Of a stretch of 64,000 nt of DNA, positions 29,911 through 40,998 are shown piece by piece. The stretch's first letter is position 1; each line of letters starts with the position of its first letter. The notes under the pieces were generated by a model, which searched no databases, was not told the DNA's origin, and worked only from the letters and a program-made list of their open reading frames with translations. Source of the stretch: Cryptomeria japonica (Eukaryota > Streptophyta > Pinopsida > Cupressales > Cupressaceae); the NCBI RefSeq assembly GCF_030272615.1, contig NC_081409.1:20092260-20156259 (forward strand), written 5' to 3'. The translations under genes were made by a program, and so were the position numbers.

Positions 29911-31545
29911 TCATAACGGTACAAAACCTAACCCTAAAGTTGGGGGTCGCCTCGTGGGTATGACAGGTTCTAATCTTCCATTGTTGTTCAGGCCTAAGCC
30001 ACTGCAGCCATCATATCCTTTCTTCTGCAGCATAGTAAATCCTTTGCCATATAATTCCACTGGCAACTTGACAGGTGGGGTTTTAGTTGGATCCTTATAG
30101 AGCCAATCTATGACATCATCATCTACAGTTTCTTTGTCAAGTTCTCCCCATCTTGCAAATGTAGTAGGAGGCTGATATTGAATAATGACCTTGGGTTCCT
30201 TTTGCAATAAATGCGGTTTGCCATATGATTTTGGAGACATCGGCAAATTCCCAATGAGGAATGTTTGGTCCATTGAATATTCTCCACACCCTTGGTCCTG
30301 TATCTTCAGTTTTCCTTTGACAACATCTAATAATTGATTAGGATCCACATAGTTATGTGATTTGGCTTCTCTATTGACTGGGACTTGCTGCTGAGGAGTA
30401 CCCCTTAAGGTAGCACATAACTGAAATGGATTAGGATCTCCTGGAATTGTTATCTCAGTTCCATTGTAAGGATATTTTAGACATTGATGATAGGTGGATG
30501 GAACTGCTTTCATTGCATGGATCCATGGACGGCCAAGAATCATATTATAAGGGAGATCAAGGTCTAGGACTTGTAGGAAAGTATTTTCCATCACTGGACC
30601 AACTCTGATAGGAAATGTAATTATCCCTTTAGATGGGCGTTCAGCATCATCATATGCTTTAATTGTTATCCTTTTGGAAGCATCAATGTCATTTTCTATA
30701 TATCCAAGGCCAATGACCACTCTTAAGGTACAGATATTAAGACCCGCTCCACCATCTATCAAGACTTGCCGAATTTTGCAATTATGGACAAAGACTTCTA
30801 GGTGCAAAGGGTCGTTATGAGGGAGCTTATCAGGTGAGATATCACTATCAGAAAATGCGACACTTTGGGAAATGGCTAAATGTCCAATCCGCGCTTGAAA
30901 TTGGTCAACATCAATATCTGTTGGGACAGTGGACTCGGTCAAAGCTTTATCTAGGACTGCACGATGCATGGGAGACATTTTCAACAACTCTAGAATGGAT
31001 ATTTGTGCAGGTGTTTTTCCTAGGTGATCCAAAAGATTATACTGACTGGCAGGAATTGGTTTGGGAGGAGCTGCAGGAGCTCCTTTCAAGACTATTTTGG
31101 ATCGACGAGTGGTGACCGCACAAGAAGGATCTTGTCCTTTTATTCTCAAGGTGGATACATACTCATTTGACGCATGAAAACAATTAATAACATTGTGATA
31201 ACCGGTATTTGCATAATTGGCCGTTTGAGCAGAATTAGAAGAGGATGCTTTGCCCTTGTCATGATCAAGCAAAGGAGTTTTGAAAATGGTATGATCAGTG
31301 TTGGAGGTCGGATGGGGTGGATCTACCTCAATTACCCCTTGCTCTAATAAATCTTGAATCATGTGTTTTAATTGAAAACATGAAGCAGTTTTATGTCCTT
31401 TGGACCGATGATACTCACAGTATGCATTATCATTCCACCAATGCGGCTTTACCACTGGTTCTGCTTTAATATCTGGTAGCTTGATAAATTTTGCTTGTAT
31501 TAATTGCTTCATTACTGATTCAATAGGCTCTCCCAATGGCGTAAA
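29911..31545 (-). pseudogene. T3 gag C-terminus, protease and G-patch
   Basis: YCEYHRSKGHKTASCFQLK (about residues 35-55) is the zinc-knuckle-like motif. The protease has VLIDGGAGLNICTL (about 255) and MILGRPWIHAM (about 330). The C-terminus carries a G-patch: KGFTMLQKKGYDGCSGLGLN (about 495-515). G-patch domains bind RNA or helicases; after a retroviral-type protease they are known in some betaretroviruses and plant elements. T2 lacks it. A tandem TGA-TAG (31546-31551) separates this from gag. Confidence 0.85.
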
Positions 31546-31548
31546 CTA

Positions 31549-34119
31549 TCAAGGAGGCCCATCCCGCGATCGGAAGGGTTTGCGTTGTTGATTTTGTTGT
31601 TGGCCTTGTTGTTGATTATATTGTTGCGCATGCTGTTGTTGAGCATTTTGCTGATATTGCGGGTGTTGAGCATGCTGTTGATATTGTGGCTGTTGAGTAA
31701 CATTACTCCTTGGTGCTTGATTTTGTTCCATAGTTGACATGTTAGGAACACTCAATTTCTTAATTGTGAATGGGGGTTGATTTGCATGCACCGCTCTCGC
31801 ATCAACAACACCATCATTAGTGACGTTCTTGTTCTTATACCAAAATCTATTTCTGTCCCCTGAATAATTTGTGTTGTCATTGTCCTTATTGAGCTTGATA
31901 ATTCCTTTAGCTACAAGAGCTGTTTCAATACTCATTCCTTTCTTAATGAGTTTTTCTATAGTACTAGGGCTTCTCAATTTTAGCTCATACATCATTTCTG
32001 GGACCAGATTCTGGATAAACAGATTCACTTGCTGTTCTTCAGGTATATCGAGAGAAGAACGACTATACAAGCTTCGCCATCGTTGCAAAAAGGTCACTAA
32101 TGGTTCACCTTGCTTTTGTTTGGTATTGCATAAATCCGACATAGTCACATCACTGTCGATGTTGAACGCGAAATGAGATATAAACTTTTGCGCCAGTTCT
32201 GACCAAGTCTTTATATTTCTTGGCAGATGTGAATACCAATCCATAGCTTGTCCAGTGAGACTTCGTGCAAATAATCACATTAAATATGTCTCCTCATAGC
32301 TTACTTCGGTGCATGCCGCGTAAAATGCTCGAATATGATCTTTTGGATTGCTATTCCCTCTATATTTCTCAAAGTTGGGTGCCTCAAAGTGCTTAGGGAA
32401 TGGAGGCATGTATACACTCTTGTCAAATGGATTAGGACATAAATCTTGATCTGTATACAACTTCTTTGTTCCTTTAGTTTCTAATGCGTCAACTTTTCGT
32501 TGTAACTTCTCAAGTTGTTGCGCAATTGTATCAGATTGTAGAGGTCCATCATTAATCCCAGTTGGTATTCTTTGTTGATATATTGCATTTCCGATCGGTT
32601 GTTGATACTCTACAATGGTCGTTTTTGGGGTCTCCTGCATATAAAGTTCTTGGTACATCTCTTGTTGTTGCGGTTGTGCTATGCCTTGATATCGACCTTG
32701 TTGTTGTGCTTCTTGGAGCCTAGGTTGATATTGCAATTGAGTAGGTTGTTGATATTGCATAGGTGCCAATTGCGGTTGTGAAGTAGGATAACTTGTTTGC
32801 CTTGGCACATATTGTGGCACATGTTGTTGGTGCTGACGAATCGGAATTTGTTGACTTTGTGCCAATTGTTGTCGCGGTGTATATCCCATCATTTGTAAAA
32901 AACTTTGTTTAGGTGCTTTTCCTTGCTTCTCCTTAGGATGGGGTATAGCACTTGCATCAACTTGCTGTGTTTTTAGTCCAACCCCTTGTGATGGTTGCAA
33001 GTTTGCATTAACTTGTAATGGTGCCGAAGGCGCTGCAATTTGTTGTCGAATGCGAACTTGTTGTTGTTGCACATTACTTGTTTGCACCTTTGATTGTACC
33101 TTTTGTATATTACTCAATTGTTGCAACAATTGTTGTTGGTGCAAACCACTATCCATAGCTCTTTGTGTCGCCATTATTGAAGGGTTTGTCACAATAGTGT
33201 TTGGCAAAGATATTGAACTTAACGGGACATAAGAACTTTGTTGCATCATGGAATTATTTTGGACATTGTTGACATTAGGCATTCCAGTTGTGAAGCCTTC
33301 CTGCATCTTAGATTTTGATCCCACTTTATGCATGTAAGGAACCACTTCTTGTTGGGAGACAGCTACGAATGCTTGCGTGTTCTTCATTTGATCTTGTATT
33401 ACAGGCGTTGAATTGAATAGTGGATTATTTATTGTCTCAAATGGTGACTTTTGAGGAATAGTCAATGTCAATGCCTTTGAGGCACGTTTGCTCATCAATG
33501 TAGGTTGAGTTGCTCGATGTGTATTGTCTTCATTTGGATGCGGGGAAAAACTTAACAACTCACCACTTTGTTGTTCTTACACATTGATTTGTTCACTTGA
33601 AGAGGTCACATTACTCATCATGTTAAGATACTTTTGTGGAAACATCTTAAAGACCTTGTTCAAGAACTTATCCATCTTTTTTGTCATTTTTGGATCTTGA
33701 AAGAACACGTCAACATCATCAGAAGCGTCAGAATCAGATGAAGAATCTGGTTGGACATTTGGATTCGCTTCTTGTTGGATGCCTTGATCTGAACCAAATC
33801 CTTGCGAAAGAGTTTGTTCTTCATATAACGTTTGAGTTTGAATGTCATGTTGCAAGTTTGGTTGATTCCAATCGAAAGGTGGACTTCCTCTTGGAGTAGG
33901 TGGGACACTCCCATGTCCTGGTTTCATAGGTACAAACAATGGTTCATACAATGGAGGTGGTCCAAGTTGAACCGTTCCATATGGTGGTAGAGATGTGTTT
34001 GATGAACCTTCAACTTGCACTGTCTGACTAGTTTGAAACTGCGAATTTGCTATGTTGTCTATGGGTTGATACATTGGTTCACTCATCTTCTTAGATCTTG
34101 ATCTTGTCTCAACAGGCAT
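31549..34119 (-). pseudogene. T3 gag
   Basis: The start chosen is the Met of MPVETRSRSKKM at 34119, because T4 gag begins at the same residue (MPVETRSKSKKM, 61941); 29 more codons are open upstream. A Gln-rich middle (about 33300-32550) is followed by capsid motifs: FEKYRGNSNPKDHIRAFYAA, MDWYSHLPRNIKTWSELAQK and TKQKQGEPLVTFLQRWRSL. The C-terminus is a Gln/Asn-rich tract. Stops at 33577 and 32275 sit where T4 or T2 have Gln or Arg. Confidence 0.88.
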
Positions 34120-35041
34120 GTCACTTATGCAAATGTTTTTTTTTGAAATTTTCAAGGATAATGTATGATATGCAACTAAATGCAAACTAGATAGACGAGC
34201 ATGCAATCTATGTTTTTGGTTGTTTTGAAGATTTTGACAAACTTTTGAAATGCAAATCTAAAAAGAGACCCTTAGGAAATTGAAATGATGTCTAGACCTC
34301 AAAGGACAAAAGGACTTAATGGACAAAGGACAAGATGACAATGTCTCCCCTATATGCTTGGATACTAAGCTAGGTTTGACGAAATGATATTGATGACAAA
34401 AGGACAAAGGATTTGATAAGGTCTAGACTTCTTAACAATGACTTAGGGTTTTTCAAAGATTTGGATTACTCAAGTATGACAAAACCTAATTTTGGCACTA
34501 TATGCAAAGGGACAATTACTATGCAAGTGACCCTAATATGATATGATAATGACCTAAGCTTAGTGAAGAGACTTAGGGTATGCAAATATAAATATATGAC
34601 AATGATATGACTTTAATGCAAGAGGACACATGCAAGTGGATGACTCTTATTGATATGCAAAAGGAGCATGACTTAGGTGAAACCTAACCTTGATATTTGA
34701 CAATGACTTTGCAAAATGCAACCTAGGATGAACCTAAATGTAAGTGACATAAATGTTGAGACAAGTTTTTGAACAATGTTGGATAACCATATTTGAAGAA
34801 GATGATCTTTGAATCTTGTTGAATTTTTGTTGGATGAATGTCTCTTATGTTTAACCTTGTTTTGAATCAATTTATCTTGCTTTTTGAAATGGGATGCAAT
34901 TCAACTTTTGACAATCAAAGAATACAAGATATTGCAACTTAGACTCAAGACACTCATGCTCATTTCCACATTTCTTATGGTAGGCAAAGACATTAGGTAC
35001 TTGAGAGGTAGACTCATTATGGGATTCAAGGAGAATACATA

Positions 35042-35100
35042 GATGCTTGACCCCACGGGCTCCCCTCCACGACACTCACTTCTCAGGGCAGCCAAGCATC
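35042..35100. other. Conserved leader stem, 8 bp
   Basis: GATGCTTG (35042-35049) and CAAGCATC (35093-35100) with about 43 nt between them. The same stem is in T4 (62866-62873 with 62917-62924). T2 (39238) keeps the left arm but has CAAACATC on the right. Confidence 0.5.
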
Positions 35101-35959
35101 AGTCCCCATGGAATCTCCCCATGGAGAACTTAGTATCTCTTCCAAGTATCCGAATTTGTCCTTCTCAAGCAACTAGAAAGGTTTTTGGCCTCTAAAAACA
35201 AGGTGTTTAGTAAGGATTTCTGTTAAGCATTACTCCTTGATGTCACGCAAGCGTGATTGAGACATTAAGCCCATCAAGATACCAAACAAATGTAGTCGCG
35301 CAAGCACGATTTAGACCAAAAGGCCCTACTTAGATGTTGATATGAGAAAGAGTTTCAAGGGGCATCACTTCCCAAGTAACTACAATTCCCACGTAACACT
35401 TCCTTCAAAGCTTTCGCTCATCGGGTATTTTTTTATAGTGAGTTAGAATGCCAAGGAATTCTAGCCGTACTCACTTTGGGTCGTTCCCTTCTCACGATTA
35501 TCACTTGCTTGCAAAAGCAAAGTGGTCGGGAAGGCAGGCCCTCTAATGGAGACACTCAATCAACAACACAAGCATGGTATTGAAGATCTGGATTTCTGAT
35601 CACCCTAAGAAGGATGAGAGCATACTCTCCTACTCCAATGTCACACTTAACAATCAAAGCAAGCAAATGTTCATTCCCACCTATTTATAAATCACTAAGT
35701 GCCTAATTAAAAATCTCAAGCACACAATTTGGTTGTTTTTCCAAGGCAACCTGCAAAACCCAAGTTAGAGGTTTGAATTGTTCTTTGACCATCGAATCTG
35801 CACAAAACATGTTAGTAGTTTGATTTTTAGTCTTTTCCATGCGTATGCCAAGATTCTGCACAAATAATTAGTACCAAAATCCAAAACACAAAAAACAAAA
35901 TGCAAAAACATCAAAAACTTCAAGTAAACACTGCATTTTTCACCTCTGTTCTGGACTTT

Positions 35960-36073
35960 ACACAAGCGCAGAACTCATGACACAGGCGCAAGATGTCTGA
36001 CACAAGCGCAGAATGTTGCATACACAGGCGCAAGATGCTCAACACAGGCACAGAATGCTTCACACAAGTGCAG
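35960..36073 (+). repeat. Six-copy ACACARGCGCAG array in T3 leader
   Basis: Copies start at 35960, 35980, 36000, 36022, 36042 and 36062, all in one orientation at a 20-22 bp period. The same 12-mer, in both orientations, forms the ladder at 21818-21928. Confidence 0.8.
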
Positions 36074-36180
36074 AAGTGTCCAGAATGCACTGCACAGCCC
36101 TGTTTTTGGGTTTTTGACCTGCAAAATCAACTTAGAAGCACTCCAAAACATAGTAAAGGGGTTAGAAGGTTAGTATTCAC

Positions 36181-36193
36181 GTCGAGTTCACCA
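36181..36193 (-). other. T3 candidate primer binding site
   Basis: The minus strand reads TGGTGAACTCGAC, 5 nt after the LTR end. T4 has TGGTGAACTCGAC or TGGTGAACCCGAC at the same place. I cannot assign the tRNA with confidence. Confidence 0.5.
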
Positions 36194-36198
36194 ATTAA

Positions 36199-37777
36199 TG
36201 TAGCATCAGAATTAGGAATCATCAAAACAAGTAGATCAATCAAAACACTAGACATGATAACTCAATCATGAGAACACTCATTGTAAATGAACCTAATTCT
36301 AAGCACACTCAATAGAGGTATGAAAACAAAGCATTCAAAATGAAAATTATGCAAACCAGATGTAGAATTGAATACTCCTTCCATGCGGCTCCATTGTTGT
36401 TCTTTCCTCTTCAATGGGTTTGTGGATCTCACCTACAAGTGCACACACAATTGAAAGCAAGATTGATGAAAAGCTCAAGATTACTAGAAGCGTAAGTTCG
36501 GTAGTTTGATAAAAATTCGGATTCAAGATTCAAGATTAGCTTTGATTGAAAATCATCCAATTTATAGAAGAATTGGATAAATGACAAGATTAGCATGATG
36601 CAATTCAAATGGAAATTGCAAATCAATATGACAAATTATGACAAATTATGCACTTTCCATGCACAATTTGATTGATTGATAATTGATGACAAATTATGAC
36701 ACATTCTATGTCAAAATTGATTGATTGTCAATTATGACAATTTATGACAAATTGAAATGTCATTCCCATGGATTTAGGAGATGAAATAGGAGGGAAAAGA
36801 AATTAGAAATTAAGAAAATTAGAAAATTGAAATTGATGAATTAGTGAATTAGAAATTGATGGAAATTAGAATTTAGTGAATTAGAAGAAATTAGGTAAAT
36901 TAATTAACAATTTGTCATTTATTAATTAATTTACAAGAGGAAGAATAATTAGCCAATTAAATAAAGATTTAATTGTAATGAGAAGACTTAGGATAAATAA
37001 GTAATTTATTAATCCTAAAGGAAGAAAATGATAAGCAAGGTTAAATGACTAAATCATGAAACCTTAGAAAGCGAATTAGGTCTTGAAAGATGATTGACTC
37101 GATTTGATTTGATTTTGGATTGATAAATGACCAATGTGATAAATGATTTGATTGAGAAAATGCGCCAATTGACGAGGAACAATGACAAATTGATCCAAAT
37201 TGACATAATTGAGACAGACAATGATCGATAGCGAATCGGTCGCCAAATGACAAGATTGACAAAGGGACAAGAATCGATGACAAATTAGATTGCAAGATGA
37301 CAAGATCGAACATGACCACGATCGATGACAAATCGATCGTTAAATGACAAAATTAAACATGACAACGATTGAAAAGAGGACAAAACCCTAATTAGGATTT
37401 ACGATGTCCAAAATGATAAGATTGATGATAAGATTGATAAGAGAGCCACGATTGATGACAAATCGATCGCAAGATTGACAGGAGGACAAAACCCTAATTA
37501 GGATTGACGATGTCCAAAATGATGACAAATAAGCACGCACATTGATGCAATAGGATAAGATCGATTAAAATCATGACTGGATAGTGTTGTCGACAAGACC
37601 AAATTCGAGAGCGAGACAAAATGAAGAATGTAGAAGAAAGACTCGATGTTCGCAAATGATAAAAACCAAGTGCGTGACATAGGAGAAATGTTAATGCTAC
37701 GCAAAAACCTAAAATGAGGCAATGCGCAAATGTTAAAGTATGACTCCGCAAGCGTTGACCATTTTTAGGTGTCTACA
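36199..37777 (-). repeat. T3 5' LTR (1579 bp)
   Basis: Starts TGTAGCATC and ends GTGTCTACA in + coordinates, followed by the target duplication CATAG. A minus-strand TATAAAT lies at 36560-36566. Confidence 0.9.
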
Positions 37778-37782
37778 CATAG
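37778..37782. repeat. T3 target-site duplication, right (CATAG)
   Basis: Matches 19237-19241. Confidence 0.9.
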
Positions 37783-38182
37783 TAGTTTGGGTATGAGACA
37801 CTTGGGTGTTTGTGCCACATTGGGATAGTGTGTGTAGGAGAAATTCCACCTTTTATGGTGTTGATTTTGTTGTTACACTCCACTCTTGTTGTTAAACTCC
37901 ACATTCAGTGGGTGATCCACCTCATGTGGACTATTATATTATTTCTCCTACCTACCCACACCTATTTCCTACCTACCCTTGTTTCTTATTGAGCCACATG
38001 TCATGTTTGTGTGCTCACATATCCCTAGCCTTGCCTATATAAGCAGGCTCATCTACATTGTATGTAACTATGTAATTTGATTATTGATCATTTTCTATTG
38101 ATGAGAATACAGTTTATTCTTGTCCTATATTGTGTCTTTATTTTGTACATTTCATTGAGCTCTTGATCTTGGCAAAATCTCA
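37783..38182 (+). repeat. C1 3' LTR, right part
   Basis: 400 bp continuing 19241; it aligns with 14566-14965 and ends AAAATCTCA. Confidence 0.9.
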
Positions 38183-38437
38183 TAGATCCATATTGGATTC
38201 TTCCACATCTGCTGAATGTACTGAAACATTGTCCATATCATCATTGTGTGTATCATTGTTGTTTGTAGTGTCCATGTTCTCAACATTTGGAATGTTTCTA
38301 TAAGCATCCATGTCAAGTAATGTAGTATGATCAGAATGGAAAAAGATATCATTGTCATACTCATAGGAACTCATGTTTGTAGACTCTTGAGCCTCTTTAG
38401 CTTCTCTCCTAGATTTTTGAAAATAGGTTTCAACCAT
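38183..38437 (-). pseudogene. T2 gag N-terminus (right of C1)
   Basis: Begins with Met at 38437 (MVETYFQKSRREAKEAQEST) and runs to the C1 boundary. Residues from YDNDIFF onward are repeated at the start of the piece left of C1. It shares the early VET motif with T3 gag. Confidence 0.65.
38185..38361. repeat. 177-bp duplication flanking C1, right copy
   Basis: Partner of 14313-14489. It starts 2 bp after the C1 LTR end. Confidence 0.8.
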
Positions 38438-40998
38438 GAACTAGGTATTGACCGAGATGTGTGAGACTAGATGAAAATGGAAAAGGTATGGAAGACCAAG
38501 GGTTGGATGGAATGTAAATGAATCTGAGGTGTACTTGCAATGTCCAAAGTGTAAGACCAAGTATGTATGTAGTAGAGTAGGTGTGACTTCGAAAGAGAAG
38601 ATAGTTTCTCTTGATGAGGTAAGTTGACCTTGACTCTAAGTAAGACCAAATGAGACCCAAAGGTGATAGACCTTTATGAGGGACCACTTAGCAAAATGTT
38701 GTTGTATGTAATGTGTTGACAAAGTATGATGAGGACAAGCAAGTGACCTTTTGACTCAAGTTTAGACAAATGTAAATTTAATGCAAGATGTAAAGCAATG
38801 ATGGACTTTGTGAGACCCAAAGACAAGTTGAATGCTAGATGAAAACTTGGAGAAACAACCTAGGAAGCTCAAGAATTCTGAAACTGATTGCTCTTGTTTG
38901 TTGGACTATAAAATTTTTCCAATTTGTAAAGTTGTTGGTTGTGACCAAATTTAAGTGTTTGACTGTTTTTCATGACAAGAGGACACAATGTTGATGAGGA
39001 CTCAATGTTTGCAAGTGTTTAGACTCAAAATGACTCCAAGAAAAGTGTGTTGTTTGATGTAAAATTGTTTTGCATACACTTGAAGACACAAAAGACACAA
39101 TGTTTTGCTGTTTGGTCTTGAATGTTTTGAATGTTTAAAATAAGTCAAGCACAATTCTTATGGCTAGCCAAGACAATAGTTGTTGATTCCACATGGGGTT
39201 TTACCCCCAAGGCTATGCTATTCAGAGCGGATACTTAGATGCTTGACCTCACTGGCTCCACCCTCAGCACTCACTTCTCAGGTCAGCCAAACATCAGTCC
39301 CCATGAAAACTCCCCGTGGCAAACTTTGTATCTCTACTAAGAACCGTATGTGTGTGGGCCGCTACCAGAGGTCCGACCTCTTACCCCAACAACTAGAAGG
39401 ATTTTGGCTTCTAAAACAAAAAGGTGCTAGTAAGGGCATCTTCTCATATGGCCATACACGTGACACTTTAGCTCTGTAAATACAGAAGGCTCCCAACCGG
39501 GAGGGGTTACGCCCTACAACTGATCAAATAAATTTGATCAAATGGGTTTATGGGGAGACATAGTGTCGGTATGAACTAATCAGCACACGTTATTCATAGT
39601 TTTCACCATGAATACAATTATTTATAGTGGTTCGGAAGAGGTGGGTTTTCCTCGCTACCACTTGGGTCGTTCTCTTCTCACTAGTAGTCCTAATGACCAC
39701 ACGGGAAGACAGGCCCTCTAAAGATTAAACAAAAAGAGCCTATTGCTCAAGACACAAAAGACAATGATTCAATTTTAGTGCACCAATTGAAGTGTTTGCT
39801 AGTCTATGAAAATAAGGCACACAATAAAAATCCAAAAACCCTTTCCAAGGACCTACAATAAAGATTTATTAGTAGTTTGGATTGTTTCAAATGATCACCC
39901 CTTCCTGCAAGCACACAAGTTAGGTAAATTTTAGATCCAAAAGACTTTGTGAAATAGGGGCCTTCAACAATGTGTTTTGATGACCAATTCAAAGATTTGA
40001 TTCATCATAAAAAAAGAGCACTTGTAAAATTTGAAGAGATTTCTAGAAATGTAATAAAATCCAAAAAATTTGCTAATTTTCTCCAAAAATTAATTTTTTA
40101 TGAAAAATCATAAAAAATTCATATAAAATACAAAATCGATCCAAAAAATCTGAAATTTTTATTGGAGAGTCCTAATGGTCTTCCAAACTTGCATAAAAAA
40201 ATTTCTGCAACAAATCTAAGTAGTTTGTGAGATACGAGTAAAATAACACAAAACCCTAATTTTCAAAGATCTGATTTTTGAGGAATGATTTTGCATCAAA
40301 TTTAAAATCACAAAGAATAGATCCTATTTATAATTTTGAGAGATTTCCAAAAATGTAAGAAAATCCAAAAAATTCATTAATTGTCTCTCAAAATTAATTT
40401 TTTATGAAAAATCATTAAAAAATCATATAAATTGAACAAATGATCTAAAAAATCTAAATTTTTTACTGAATCCTTTTGATACTTTTCCTGACTTGCAAAA
40501 ATCATTTTATGCCAAAATTCAAAGTCATTTGTGATATCTGATCAAAATAAGGAAAAACCCTAATTTTTAAAGATCTGATTTTTAAAGAAATATTTTGCAT
40601 CAAAATTAAAATCACTAAGAACAGATCCTATGTATAATTATGAGATATTTCCAAAAATGTAAGAAAATCCAAAACATTCTCTTATTTGCTTTCAAAATTA
40701 ATTTTTTATGAAAAATCATAAACAATTCATAGAAAATGAAAATCTACTCCAAAAATTCTGAATTTTGGATTGAGAGCTCCTGATACTTTTTTCAACTTGC
40801 AAAAACAATTTGGTGCAAAATTTCTAAGTTGTTTGTGAGATATGATCAAATCTCTCCAAGATCTTGATTTTGTGTCCAAAACCCTAGCTGCACAAGATTA
40901 TTCTCCAAATTGTTTTACAAAACAACAATATAGGGTTAGAAAAATCTACAAAAAACATAGATCTAACAAAAATCCATGTCCCACGGGGCATGCCAAAA
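38438..40998 (-). other. T2 5' leader
   Basis: No gene. It contains the leader block shared with T3 and T4 (39238-39310) and three diverged tandem copies of a unit of about 304 bp (about 40036-40890). A candidate PBS next to the LTR (minus strand TGGCATGCCCCGTGGG, 40980-40995) differs from that of T3. Confidence 0.6.
40036..40890. repeat. Three tandem units of about 304 bp in T2 leader
   Basis: Each unit starts with a GAGATTTC...AAATGTAA-AAAATCC block (near 40036, 40340, 40645). Each includes AAATTAATTTTTTATGAAAAATC, a CTTGCAAAA-like block and, in units 1 and 2, AACCCTAATTTT and AAAGATCTGATTTTT. Copies are clearly diverged. Confidence 0.65.

Larger units (their letters stand above)
34120..36180 (-). 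other. T3 5' leader (untranslated), about 2 kb
   Basis: No gene. Conserved blocks shared with T2 and T4 include GATGCTTG (35042) with its inverted partner CAAGCATC (35093) and the tract between them. Six ACACARGCGCAG copies lie at 35960-36073, close to the PBS. Long structured leaders are normal for packaging and translation control in such elements. Confidence 0.6.
19242..37777 (-). mobile_element. T3: full-length Tat-lineage Ty3/gypsy element with antisense PMD gene
   Basis: LTRs 19242-21282 and 36199-37777 start TGTAGCATC and end GTGTCTACA, and CATAG flanks both sides. Minus-strand order: LTR, PBS, leader of about 2 kb, gag, protease with G-patch, RT, RNase H, archaeal-type RNase H, integrase, spacer, antisense PMD, polypurine tract, LTR. 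Two RNase H domains are diagnostic of the Tat lineage. The whole 34119-25891 frame is continuous (2742 codons) with eight stops and no frameshift. Confidence 0.92.
14493..38182 (+). mobile_element. C1: gag-protease-only Ty1/copia element (contains T3)
   Basis: The 5' LTR is 14493-14965. The 3' LTR is 19169-19241 plus 37783-38182. Both are 473 bp when T3 and its target duplication are removed, with 8 substitutions, and both start TGGTGTAAAT and end AAAATCTCA. PBS, gag-protease ORF and polypurine tract are in order. No integrase, RT or RNase H is present. No 5-bp target duplication is seen (CTTGT versus TAGAT); a 177-bp direct duplication flanks it instead. Confidence 0.9.

Noticed and set aside
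34872-35095. Small minus-strand frames shared by the T3, T4 and orphan leaders (GARGVKHLCILLESHNES)
   Set aside because: The frame recurs because the leader DNA is conserved. It is short, begins at different codons, and fits an untranslated structured leader better than a peptide gene.
35960-36073. CRISPR-like array (12-bp repeats, 20-bp period)
   Set aside because: Repeats are too short and imperfect, spacers are 8-10 bp, there are no cas genes, and this is plant retrotransposon DNA.
36181-36193. Assignment of the Tat PBS to a particular tRNA
   Set aside because: TGGTGAACTCGAC or TGGTGAACCCGAC begins with TGG as a PBS should, but I could not match the following bases to a specific tRNA from memory.
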